From assembly GCF_900602065.1 (NCBI RefSeq), contig NZ_UWFN01000347.1:186001-250000 (forward strand): a stretch of DNA of 64,000 nt, in the 5' to 3' direction. Of this stretch, positions 56,681 through 64,000 are shown in pieces. The notes beneath the pieces were generated by a model that was not told where the DNA came from, ran no database searches, and saw nothing but the letters and a program-made list of their open reading frames with translations. The position numbers and the translations under genes are program-made. Position 1 is the first letter of the stretch; every line of letters begins with the position of its first letter. This DNA comes from Pseudomonas viridiflava. Its GTDB lineage: Bacteria > Pseudomonadota > Gammaproteobacteria > Pseudomonadales > Pseudomonadaceae.

Positions 56681-56833
56681 ATGAAACGCAAGCCGGATTT
56701 ACTTTGGATTTTGGTTATTTTGTTCGGCTTGGGTGTCGTCACGACGGGTTACGCGCAAAGCTTGTGGTCCAGCAAAACTGATGCCCCTGTTGAAATCACC
56801 CAACAACAGCAGAAGTATCCTTCGCGGCATTGA
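56681..56833 (+). CDS. Small single-pass membrane protein, 50 residues
   Basis: Translated by me: MKRKPDLLWILVILFGLGV, then VTTGYAQSLWSSKTDAP and a Gln-rich tail ending QKYPSRH. One transmembrane helix ~7-25 with a basic cytosolic end and a short outer tail. A strong AAGGAGGG lies seven bases before the ATG, which makes a real gene likely. The 193-bp upstream gap has space for a promoter. Function unknown. A REP follows 52 bp later. Confidence 0.7.
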   Translation: MKRKPDLLWILVILFGLGVVTTGYAQSLWSSKTDAPVEITQQQQKYPSRH

Positions 56834-56884
56834 TTCTCGGGCCAGTCCTCTTATCAATACGCAACTTGAATTGAAATGCTATCT

Positions 56885-56974
56885 CTGTGGGAGCGGTGCT
56901 TGCCCGCGATATAGGCACCGCAGATTGCAGGTCTATCACGTTCGGCCTTATCGCGGGCAAGCACCGCTCCCACA
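56885..56974. repeat. REP pair, class B, overlapping a coding end
   Basis: Arms CTGTGGGAGCGGTGCTTGCC and complement, extra T in the stem. The right arm (56948-56974) supplies the last codons and the TAA of the cyclo-ligase gene. Confidence 0.88.
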
Positions 56975-57577
56975 TGGGGCCAGATACCAACGCTTATCCG
57001 ACACCGTGCCATCCAGCGGCACATCCCAACTGGCCTGCGCCAGACGCTCGACCTTCTGACTCTCATGAGCAAGCCCGAGCAGCGCTGGTTTAAGCCATGC
57101 TTTTCTGCGAGAGCGATAGGCCAGGCTACGGTCATAGAAACCTCCGCCCATCCCCAGTCGTCCACCCTCGTCGTCAAAACCTACCAGTGGCATCAGGATC
57201 AGATCCAGCGCCCAGATTTTACGCTGCCGGGCCAGATTGATACGCGGCTCGGGAATGCGGAAACGGTTGGGTATGAATTTCTCTCCAGGCTTGACCCGCT
57301 GAAACACCATTTTGGTCCGGGGCCAGGCACTGAGTACTGGAAGATAGGTTGCTTTACCGCGCTTTTGAGCGGCGCGCAGTAATAGACGCGGATCAATCTC
57401 ACCGTCCATAGGGAGGTAAAGCGAGATATGCCGCGCGCGACGAAACAGAGGGTGCTGAACTAACTGACGATAGATGCCGCGTGCCGCTTCACGCTGCTGG
57501 CTGGCGCTGAGCGCGCGACGCGCCATGCGCAACTTACGGCGCAATTGCTGGCGTGTGAGCGGAGCGTCACTGGTCAT
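56948..57577 (-). CDS. fau: 5-formyltetrahydrofolate cyclo-ligase
   Basis: 209 residues. Converts 5-formyl-THF to 5,10-methenyl-THF with ATP. Basic N-terminus (QQLRRKLRMARRALSASQQ), LYLPMDGEIDPR and the metal-site DLILMPLVGFDDEGGRLGMGGGFYDR are family hallmarks. The C-terminus ends CGSGACPR-stop, encoded by the REP arm, so the natural tail has been replaced. Lies downstream of the 6S RNA gene on the same strand, as in many gamma-proteobacteria. Confidence 0.93.
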   Translation of the reverse strand: MTSDAPLTRQQLRRKLRMARRALSASQQREAARGIYRQLVQHPLFRRARHISLYLPMDGEIDPRLLLRAAQKRGKATYLPVLSAWPRTKMVFQRVKPGEKFIPNRFRIPEPRINLARQRKIWALDLILMPLVGFDDEGGRLGMGGGFYDRSLAYRSRRKAWLKPALLGLAHESQKVERLAQASWDVPLDGTVSDKRWYLAPCGSGACPR

Positions 57578-57686
57578 GAGCGGCGGGACATGCAGACTGA
57601 TCCATCACGGTTGAACCAGAACCGAGGACGCCAGAGCGACGACCCCGCGGATATCGTTGTCGGGCAAAACCGGCAACGATCAGAAT

Positions 57687-57866
57687 TGAGACTCCCCGAC
57701 GAACCGCTGTCGGTGTAGCCCTTGAACCCGAAAGTTCAAGGTGGAGATTGCAGGAGGTTTTAAGGCTTTCCGTCGAGCGGACATGCACACCAACCCCAAC
57801 GTGCAACCCCCGTGGTTGTGCGTATCGGCTCAGGGACATGACCGACTGGCAAGCACTCCAGGGAGC
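57687..57866 (-). ncRNA. ssrS: 6S RNA
   Basis: On the minus strand between zapA and the cyclo-ligase, its usual place. Segments identical or near identical to E. coli 6S: CCTGAGCCGATA, GGTTGGTGTGCATG, AAGCCTTAAAAC, CACCTTGAAC and GGGTTCAAGGGCTACA. The ends CTCCC and GGGAG close the stem. The large central bubble opposes the two strands as expected for RNA polymerase sigma-70 binding. End points are approximate (about 180 nt). Confidence 0.9.
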
Positions 57867-57872
57867 GGCGCA

Positions 57873-57901
57873 AGTATACCGAAACTTGTCGGAAAATTCA
57901 G
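57873..57901 (-). promoter_or_regulatory. Candidate promoter of 6S RNA
   Basis: On the minus strand TATACT (57878-57873), with a start site about seven bases further at ~57866. A weak -35 (TGAATT) lies 17 bp upstream at 57896-57901. Confidence 0.6.
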
Positions 57902-58227
57902 CCCCGAGGCGCATCCGGAGGCAAATCGGAGTCTGTGGCAAGCACCAGATCAACGCGATCAAGCAGGTCGCGGACCTGTTCGCGAGTTGAGCCACTGGCC
58001 TGCAGGTCGGGCAAATCCTGCTTATGCAGCAAATCGTGAGTAATGTTCAACGCGGCCATCACAGCGATCCGGTCGGCACCGATTACTTTGCCGCTGCTAC
58101 GGATTTCACGCATCTTGCCATCCAGATAACGCGCGGCGCTAACCAGATTGGTGCGCTCTTCCTGAGGGCAGATGATCGAATATTCTTTGTCGAGGATCTG
58201 TACGGTGACGCTGTTGCCATTGCTCAT
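57898..58227 (-). CDS. zapA: Cell division protein ZapA
   Basis: 109 residues, ZapA fold (VTVQILDKEYSIICPQEERTNL, DRIAVMAALNITHDLL) with a C-terminal coiled coil. Stabilises FtsZ rings. Overlaps the upstream coiled-coil gene by 4 bases. Confidence 0.92.
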   Translation of the reverse strand: MSNGNSVTVQILDKEYSIICPQEERTNLVSAARYLDGKMREIRSSGKVIGADRIAVMAALNITHDLLHKQDLPDLQASGSTREQVRDLLDRVDLVLATDSDLPPDAPRG

Positions 58228-58433
58228 GAGTCTTGCTCCAGGGCCTTGAGGCGCGAAATCATTGTCTCGACCTTTTGCCGGGCGATTTCGTTCTTTTCAA
58301 TCAAATGAGCGCGTTCTTCGCGCCACGACTTTTCCTGAGCTAATAGGAGTCCGTTTTGGCGTTTTAGTTGCTCGACACGAGTGATCAGTAATTCCAGTCG
58401 GGCCATCAGCGCTTGCAGGTCGGTGTCTTCCAT
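58224..58433 (-). CDS. Short coiled-coil protein (TIGR02449 type)
   Basis: 69 residues, almost entirely coiled coil (LQALMARLELLITRVEQLKR), conserved upstream of zapA in pseudomonads; name recalled from the TIGR02449 family. Probably co-translated with zapA (ATGA overlap). Role in division is inferred from linkage only. Confidence 0.8.
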   Translation of the reverse strand: MEDTDLQALMARLELLITRVEQLKRQNGLLLAQEKSWREERAHLIEKNEIARQKVETMISRLKALEQDS

Positions 58434-58593
58434 TGTTTCCCACTGAATACTTTCTGATGAGTGGCACAGGAGCTGGCTTTACGCCACGGCCTCTGAAGCG
58501 CCGCCTAAGGCCGCGTAGATGATCTTGTGGCCCGGATAGTCTAGGATACAGACCTTCATTCTAGACACTGAGCCGATTGGCGACTAGCTACCC

Positions 58594-59148
58594 ATGCCCA
58601 TTCAGAATTCCCCGTACAAAGCATTCGCCACCCTGCTCAGCAGCAGCGGTCACCCTGTGTCTCCCGCCGAGCTGCATGGCCTGTTGCTAGGTCGCAGTTG
58701 CGCCGGTTCCGGCTTCGACGCCGGCGACTGGTTGAGCGATGCGGCCGAACTGCTTGAATCCGCGCCCGAAGACAATGTCCGTCAGGCGTTGATCGGTTTG
58801 CAAGAGATGGTCAAAGGCGAGCTGACCAGCGACGACATGACCGTCGTGTTGCTGCTCCCGAGTGACGACGAACCGCTGGGCGAACGCGCCATCGCGCTCG
58901 GTCAATGGTGCCAGGGCTTCCTGACCGGCTTCGGTCTGACGGCCGGAGACACTGCGTTGAGCGCTGAGGCCATGGAAGTGTTGCAGGATCTCGCTGCCAT
59001 CGCTCAGGTACAGGATGCGCTGGAAGAATCCGACGACGGCGAGAGCGACTACATGGAAGTCATGGAATACCTGCGCGTCGCGCCGTTGCTGCTGTTCACC
59101 GAGTTCAACAAAGCCGTTGCTGCCGAGCCGAAACCTTCCTTGCATTGA
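58594..59148 (+). CDS. ygfB: YgfB/UPF0149 family protein
   Basis: 184 residues, all-helical YecA/YgfB fold ([28 protein letters not shown]). Divergent from the zapA unit; head of the conserved ygfB-pepP-ubiH cluster. In P. aeruginosa YgfB has been linked to beta-lactamase control through AmpDh3; applies here only by homology. Confidence 0.88.
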   Translation: MPIQNSPYKAFATLLSSSGHPVSPAELHGLLLGRSCAGSGFDAGDWLSDAAELLESAPEDNVRQALIGLQEMVKGELTSDDMTVVLLLPSDDEPLGERAIALGQWCQGFLTGFGLTAGDTALSAEAMEVLQDLAAIAQVQDALEESDDGESDYMEVMEYLRVAPLLLFTEFNKAVAAEPKPSLH

Positions 59149-59226
59149 TCCTTCATCGCCGCTTTTGCGGTTATCGTCCATGATTTTCGACGATGACCGC
59201 AGCGCTCAAAGGGAACCCGCCTGCCT

Positions 59227-60570
59227 ATGATCCATATCCCGAAGTCGGAATACGCTCGTCGACGCAAGGCCTTGATGGCGCAGATGGAACCCAACAGCAT
59301 CGCCATCCTGCCCGCTGCTGCCGTGGTGATCCGCAATCGCGATGTGGAGCATGTGTATCGTCAGGACAGCGACTTTCAATACCTGAGCGGCTTCCCTGAG
59401 CCCGAAGCGGTAGTGGTGTTGATCCCCGGCCGCGAATATGGCGAATACGTGCTGTTCTGTCGTGAGCGTAACCCTCAGCGTGAACTCTGGGATGGGCTGC
59501 GCGCTGGCCAGGAAGGCGCTATCCGTGACTTCGGTGCCGACGACGCCTTCCCGATCAACGATATCGACGAAATCCTGCCTGGCCTGATTGAAGGCCGTGA
59601 CCGGGTTTACTCGGCAATGGGCAGTAATGCCGAGTTTGATCGGCACCTGATGGAATGGATCAATGTCATCCGCTCCAAAGCTCATCTGGGCGCGCAACCA
59701 CCGAACGAATTCGTTGCCCTGGATCACCTGCTGCACGACATGCGTCTGTATAAATCGGCGGCAGAAATCAAAGTGATGCGCGAAGCGGCAAGGATTTCCG
59801 CCCGCGCTCACGTTCGGGCGATGCAAGCCTGTCGCCCAGGGCTGCATGAGTTCAGCCTGGAAGCCGAGCTGGATTACGAGTTCCGCAAAGGCGGCGCTAA
59901 GATGCCTGCTTATGGCTCCATCGTTGCCTCGGGCCGCAACGCCTGCATCCTGCACTATCAGGAAAACGATGCGCTGCTCAGAGATGGCGACCTGGTGATG
60001 ATCGACGCAGGCTGTGAAATTGATTGCTACGCCAGTGACATCTCACGAACCTTCCCGGTCAGCGGCAAATTCTCCCCTGAGCAGAAAGCTATCTACGAGC
60101 TGGTGCTCAAGGCTCAGGAAGCAGCCTTTGCGGCCATTGGCCCGGATAAGCACTGGAACCAGGCGCACGAGGCAACGGTTCAGGTGATTACCGAAGGCTT
60201 GGTGGAACTAGGCCTGCTGCAAGGCGATGTGAACGAACTGATCGCCGGCGAGGCGTACAAAGCTTTCTACATGCATCGGGCCGGACACTGGCTGGGGATG
60301 GACGTGCATGACGTGGGTGACTACAAGGTCGGCGGCGAATGGCGGGTACTGGAAGTCGGCATGACCCTGACGGTCGAACCGGGTATTTATATTGCGCCGG
60401 ACAACCAACAGGTCGCGAAAAAATGGCGAGGTATCGGTGTGCGAATCGAGGATGACGTCGTGGTGACCAAAAAAGGCTGTGAAATTCTTACCGGTGGTGT
60501 GCCCAAGTCTGTCGCGGAAATCGAGGCGTTGATGGCAGCCGCCCGTAACCAACCGGAATTCGCAGCATGA
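59227..60570 (+). CDS. pepP: Xaa-Pro aminopeptidase PepP
   Basis: 447 residues, M24B dimetal peptidase. Metal ligands visible in VMIDAGCEIDCYASDISRTF (two Asp), HRAGHWLGMDVHD (His), LTVEPGIYI (Glu) and GVRIEDDVVV (Glu). Removes N-terminal residues before proline. Overlaps ubiH by 4 bases. Confidence 0.94.
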   Translation: MIHIPKSEYARRRKALMAQMEPNSIAILPAAAVVIRNRDVEHVYRQDSDFQYLSGFPEPEAVVVLIPGREYGEYVLFCRERNPQRELWDGLRAGQEGAIRDFGADDAFPINDIDEILPGLIEGRDRVYSAMGSNAEFDRHLMEWINVIRSKAHLGAQPPNEFVALDHLLHDMRLYKSAAEIKVMREAARISARAHVRAMQACRPGLHEFSLEAELDYEFRKGGAKMPAYGSIVASGRNACILHYQENDALLRDGDLVMIDAGCEIDCYASDISRTFPVSGKFSPEQKAIYELVLKAQEAAFAAIGPDKHWNQAHEATVQVITEGLVELGLLQGDVNELIAGEAYKAFYMHRAGHWLGMDVHDVGDYKVGGEWRVLEVGMTLTVEPGIYIAPDNQQVAKKWRGIGVRIEDDVVVTKKGCEILTGGVPKSVAEIEALMAAARNQPEFAA

Positions 60571-61754
60571 GCCGTTTCAATCTGGCAATCGTCGGCGGTG
60601 GCCTGGTCGGCGCCAGCCTCGCCATGGCTTTGCAGGCCGGCGCTAAGGAGCGCGGCTGGAAGATCGTCCTGATCGAGCAGTTCGCTCCAGGTGATACCTA
60701 TCAGCCTAGCTATGACGCTCGGTCTTCGGCGCTTTCATTCGGCGCTCGACAAATTTATGAGCGCCTCGGGCTGTGGCAAGCCATCGCCCGCCGCGCCGAA
60801 CCGATCCTGCAAATTCAAGTGTCAGATCGCGGTAGGTTCGGCTCTGCGCGCTTATCGGCAATGGAAGAAGGTGTGCCCGCCTTGGGCTATGTGGTGGAAA
60901 ACGCCTGGCTGGGCCAATGCCTTTGGCAGGGTCTGGACAACGATGTGGTCAGTTGGCGCGTCCCCGCCGAAGTCAAACACATGCAGGCGTTGCCTGATGG
61001 TTATCGTCTGTTGCTGGATGACGAGACCGAACTGGAGTGTGATCTGGCGGTACTGGCTGACGGCGGCCGCTCAAGCCTGCGTGAGCAGTTGGGCATTGGT
61101 GTTCGCCAGCGTCCTTACAATCAGAGCGCGCTGATCGCCAATATCACGCCGAGCGAAGCTCACTGCGGTCAGGCCTTCGAGCGCTTTACCGATGAAGGCC
61201 CAATGGCCCTGTTGCCGCTGCCGGAAAATCGCTGTGCGCTGGTCTGGACCCGCACGGGGGCGGATACTCAGCGCTTGCTCGAACTGGACGACCGCAGCTT
61301 CCTCAACGAACTGCAGAGTGTATTCGGCTATCGCCTCGGTACGTTGCAGCAAGTCGGGGCGCGGCATGTGTATCCGCTGAACCTCATTGAAGCCGAAGAA
61401 CAAGTACGCTCGCACCTTGTCGTACTGGGTAACGCAGCGCACAGCCTGCACCCGATTGCCGGGCAGGGTTTCAACCTGTCACTACGGGATGCCCATGCGT
61501 TGGCGCAGACGTTACTGAGCAGCGACACGCTGCCCGGCGACCTGTCGACGCTGCAGCTCTATCGCGAACAACAACGCGTGGACCAGCAACTCACGGTCGG
61601 TTTTTCAGATCAGGTCACGCGCTTGTTCGGCAGCAATCAGCCGTTGATCGCGGCCGGGCGTAACCTCGGCTTACTCGGGCTTGATTTGTTACCCCCGGCC
61701 AAGCGCTGGTTTGCGCGGCAGGCAATGGGGCTGGGAACACGCCCTAATGTTTGA
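60567..61754 (+). CDS. ubiH: 2-octaprenyl-6-methoxyphenol hydroxylase UbiH
   Basis: 395 residues, FAD monooxygenase of ubiquinone synthesis. Dinucleotide motif VGGGLVGASLAMAL, the DG motif DLAVLADGGRSSLR and GNAAHSLHPIAGQGFNL. Coupled to pepP; followed 52 bp later by a second member. Confidence 0.92.
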   Translation: MSRFNLAIVGGGLVGASLAMALQAGAKERGWKIVLIEQFAPGDTYQPSYDARSSALSFGARQIYERLGLWQAIARRAEPILQIQVSDRGRFGSARLSAMEEGVPALGYVVENAWLGQCLWQGLDNDVVSWRVPAEVKHMQALPDGYRLLLDDETELECDLAVLADGGRSSLREQLGIGVRQRPYNQSALIANITPSEAHCGQAFERFTDEGPMALLPLPENRCALVWTRTGADTQRLLELDDRSFLNELQSVFGYRLGTLQQVGARHVYPLNLIEAEEQVRSHLVVLGNAAHSLHPIAGQGFNLSLRDAHALAQTLLSSDTLPGDLSTLQLYREQQRVDQQLTVGFSDQVTRLFGSNQPLIAAGRNLGLLGLDLLPPAKRWFARQAMGLGTRPNV

Positions 61755-61806
61755 TCTACAGTTTCTTAACCACCGGCTCACGCCTACAGCGGGAACGATT
61801 TAAAGC

Positions 61807-63027
61807 ATGGAAATCCGCGCAGATCTGCTGATTGTCGGAGCCGGAATGGTTGGCAGCGCTCTGGCGCTCGCACTCCAGGGCAGCGGCTTGAACATTGTCG
61901 TGGTCGATGGCGGCCCGCTGAGCGTCAAGCCGTTCGATACCCAGGCCATGTTCGAACCACGGGTCAGCGCATTGTCTTCCGCCAGCCAGCGGATCCTGCA
62001 GCGCCTCGGCGCGTGGGAAGGCATCGCCAGTCGGCGCACCAGTCCTTACGGCGAAATGCAGGTCTGGGATGGCAGCGGCACGGGGCACATTCACTTCTCG
62101 GCAGCCAGCGTGCACGCCGAAGTACTCGGCCACATCGTAGAAAACCGTGTCGTTCAAGACGCCTTGCTTGAGCGTCTGCATGACTGTGACATTGGTCTGC
62201 TGGCGAATGCGCGACTGGAACAAATGAGACGTTCTGGCGACGATTGGTTGCTGACCCTGGCTGACGGTCGCCTATTGCGTGCGCCGCTGGTGATTGCCGC
62301 TGACGGCGCAAACTCGGCTGTCCGACGCCTGACCGGGACTCAAACCCGCGAATGGGACTACCAGCATCACGCTATCGTGACGAGCGTACGGACCAGCAAT
62401 TCGCACCGCAAAACGGCATGGCAACGTTTTACCGATAATGGTCCGCTGGCATTTCTACCGCTGCAGCGTGAAGGCGAGCATTGGTGCTCCATTGTCTGGT
62501 CGGTCACCCCAAAAGAAGCCGAGCGACTGACCGCCCTCGACGATGAAACCTTCTGCCGTGAGCTTGAACAGGCTTTCGAGGGGCGTCTTGGCTCTGTTGT
62601 GGCCACAGACCCACGACTCTGCGTGCCATTGCGCCAGCGCCACGCCAAGCGTTATGTCGCTGAAGGCCTGGCCTTGATCGGTGACGCCGCCCACACCATC
62701 CACCCTCTGGCAGGCCAAGGCGTAAACCTGGGTTTCCTCGATGCGGCAGTGCTGGCCGAAGTGTTGTTGCACGCCAGCGAGCGCGGCGAACGTCTGGCCG
62801 ATGAGCGCGTGCTGAGCCGCTTCGAACGGCGGCGCATGCCCCACAACCTGGCGCTGATGGCCGCCATGGAAGGCTTTGAGCGCTTGTTCCAGGCAGATCA
62901 GCTGCCATTGCGCTGGCTGCGCAACACAGGTCTGAAAATGGTTAATCAGGTGCCGGAAGCCAAAGCGACATTCGTGCGACAGGCTCTGGGGTTGAGTGGG
63001 GACTTGCCGGAGCTGGCGCGGTTGTAA
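61807..63027 (+). CDS. UbiH/UbiF/VisC-family FAD hydroxylase
   Basis: 406 residues. VGAGMVGSALALAL, VIAADGANSAVRR and IGDAAHTIHPLAGQGVNLGF. A second ring hydroxylase of ubiquinone synthesis, most like UbiI/VisC by position next to ubiH; UbiF function cannot be excluded. Likely co-transcribed with pepP-ubiH. Confidence 0.88.
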   Translation: MEIRADLLIVGAGMVGSALALALQGSGLNIVVVDGGPLSVKPFDTQAMFEPRVSALSSASQRILQRLGAWEGIASRRTSPYGEMQVWDGSGTGHIHFSAASVHAEVLGHIVENRVVQDALLERLHDCDIGLLANARLEQMRRSGDDWLLTLADGRLLRAPLVIAADGANSAVRRLTGTQTREWDYQHHAIVTSVRTSNSHRKTAWQRFTDNGPLAFLPLQREGEHWCSIVWSVTPKEAERLTALDDETFCRELEQAFEGRLGSVVATDPRLCVPLRQRHAKRYVAEGLALIGDAAHTIHPLAGQGVNLGFLDAAVLAEVLLHASERGERLADERVLSRFERRRMPHNLALMAAMEGFERLFQADQLPLRWLRNTGLKMVNQVPEAKATFVRQALGLSGDLPELARL

Positions 63028-63044
63028 GCCCCATGTCTTGGTAA

Positions 63045-63136
63045 TGTGGGAGCCGGGCTTGCCCGCGATACAAACACCTCGGTGCAACAGACATATCGCG
63101 TCATCGTTCATCGCGGGCAAGCCCGGCTCCCACAGG
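63045..63136. repeat. REP pair, class B
   Basis: Arms TGTGGGAGCCGGGCTTGCCC and complement, extra C in the stem (GCcGGGC). Confidence 0.85.
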
Positions 63137-63148
63137 AAACGCGTTTCA

Positions 63149-63244
63149 CCTGTGGGACCGAATTCATTCGGGAAGGCGGTATTTCAGACGACGCATGGAC
63201 TGTGGCTGTACTGGCCCCTTCGCGAATAAATTCGCTCCCACGGG
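63149..63244. repeat. REP pair, class C (mixed arms)
   Basis: Left stem CCGAAT-TC-ATTCGG, right arm GCGAATAAATTCGC; 12 bp after the preceding class B pair, forming a REP tandem between the hydroxylase and the binding-protein gene. Confidence 0.85.
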
Positions 63245-63310
63245 GATTGGGTCTGCAGGTCGACATATCTCCCACAATTAATGCCCATTGCTCGCCAGCT
63301 GCAACATTCT

Positions 63311-63355
63311 GTTACGCGTCTAGCCAGACGTAACAAATGGGATTCACTACCATTT
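63311..63355 (+). promoter_or_regulatory. Two adjacent inverted repeats upstream of the binding-protein gene
   Basis: GTTACGCGTCTAGCCAGACG then TAAC (GTTAC...GTCT/AGAC...GTAAC, 63311-63334), directly followed by AAATGG-N9-CCATTT (63335-63355). The gene starts 32 bp later. Possible operators; the second does not match the Fur consensus well. Confidence 0.4.
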
Positions 63356-63386
63356 CGCCTCATTTTTGCGATCGCGAGACACTTCC

Positions 63387-64000
63387 ATGCAGGCGAGCAA
63401 GCGTCTTCTGGCGGCTTTGACACTGACAGTGCTTGGCAGCACAGCCCAGGCTGCCGACGAGGTAGTGGTTTACTCCTCACGAATCGATGAACTGATCAAA
63501 CCGGTGTTTGATGCGTACACCGCCAAGACCGGCGTAAAGGTCAAGTTCATCACCGACAAGGAAGCGCCACTGATGCAGCGCATCAAGGCCGAGGGCGAGA
63601 ACGCCACAGCCGACCTGCTGCTCACCGTCGACGCGGGCAACCTCTGGCAAGCCGAGCAGATGGGCATTCTGCAGCCGTTCACCTCACCGGTGATCGACGC
63701 CAATATTCCTGCACAATATCGCTCCTCGACTCATAGCTGGACCGGCCTGAGCCTGCGCGCCCGGACCATCGCCTATTCGACTGATCGTGTTAAACCCCAA
63801 GAGTTGACCACCTACGAAGCTCTGGCAGGTAAAGACTGGGAAGGTCGCCTGTGCCTGCGTACCGCGAAAAAGGTTTACAACCAGTCGCTGACCGCAACCC
63901 TGATCGAAACCCATGGCGCCGAAGCCTCCGAGAAAATCCTCAAAGGCTGGGTTAACAACCTGTCCACCGACGTGTTCTCCGACGACATCGCGGTGCTGGA
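63387..64000 (+). CDS. Iron(III)-type ABC transporter substrate-binding protein (partial, 3' end outside window)
   Basis: First 204 residues. Signal peptide ~1-22 (cleavage after AQA), then [45 protein letters not shown] and [14 protein letters not shown], as in FbpA/AfuA periplasmic ferric-ion-binding proteins. The tyrosine ligands expected near the C-terminus lie outside the window. Confidence 0.85.
   Translation, partial: MQASKRLLAALTLTVLGSTAQAADEVVVYSSRIDELIKPVFDAYTAKTGVKVKFITDKEAPLMQRIKAEGENATADLLLTVDAGNLWQAEQMGILQPFTSPVIDANIPAQYRSSTHSWTGLSLRARTIAYSTDRVKPQELTTYEALAGKDWEGRLCLRTAKKVYNQSLTATLIETHGAEASEKILKGWVNNLSTDVFSDDIAVL

Noticed and set aside
63335-63355. Fur box upstream of the iron-type binding protein
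   Set aside because: AAATGG-N9-CCATTT does not resemble GATAATGATAATCATTATC closely enough; kept only as a generic inverted repeat.

Overview
This window is chromosomal DNA from a fluorescent-type Pseudomonas (P. fluorescens/P. syringae lineage). The evidence is gene order and product similarity: rmlBACD, dctBD, cysQ-nudE-yrfG, fdhD, pckA-hslO, rimABK, ompR-envZ (amgRS of P. aeruginosa), tex, gshA, argA/argE, trxA-rho-ubiD, glpT, 6S RNA-zapA-ygfB-pepP-ubiH. The paired REP palindromes in most intergenic gaps are also typical of the genus. The assignment is recognition from memory; no search was run. Nearly all of the window is core genome.

Layout. 1-1943 (-): N-terminal two thirds of a kinase / M23-like / class III aminotransferase fusion, cut by the window edge. 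2199-5576: dTDP-L-rhamnose operon rfbBACD. 5758-9409: DctB/DctD two-component system plus a thioesterase. 9651-12437: CysQ, NudE, the YrfG nucleotidase and a BON-LysM gene split by an in-frame stop. 12589-16743: LysR regulator, FdhD and a YdeP-type molybdopterin oxidoreductase. 17065-20056: glycine-zipper protein, thioesterase, RecQ. 20226-22625: small accessory stretch with an unrecognised membrane-anchored protein, a MITE-like element nested in a REP, and an alpha/beta-hydrolase of DUF5621 type behind an AT-rich leader. 23013-29355: PckA, Hsp33, PAP2 phosphatase, Hsp15, rimABK. 29626-36645: EnvZ/OmpR, Tex, thioesterase, GshA. 36809-45066: ArgA, ArgE, CYTH-CHAD triphosphatase, a four-gene polar amino-acid ABC transporter and a divergent FadR-type regulator with two matching operators. 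45360-49865: TrxA, Rho, UbiD and a ferredoxin-fused flavin reductase. 49877-56833: outer-membrane family protein, ChaC, GlpT, two TonB-C-domain proteins (the second decayed), quinone oxidoreductase, FliL-like protein, EVE protein and a 50-residue membrane protein. 56948-63027: 5-formyl-THF cyclo-ligase, 6S RNA, ZapA, coiled-coil protein, YgfB, PepP and two ubiquinone hydroxylases. 63387-64000: start of an iron-type ABC substrate-binding protein.

Common themes are envelope and LPS sugar supply (rmlBACD, OmpR/EnvZ), ubiquinone synthesis (ubiD, ubiH, second UbiH-like enzyme), glutathione make and break (gshA, chaC), arginine entry steps (argA, argE), and translation control (rimABK, hslR). I saw no prophage, CRISPR array, tRNA, rRNA or complete IS. 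The least explained items are the N-terminal fusion protein, the interrupted kbp and TonB-C genes, the MITE-in-REP insertion, the paired operators at 44221 and 44346, an orphan minus-strand terminator at 16874, and REP stem variation that looks structure-preserving.
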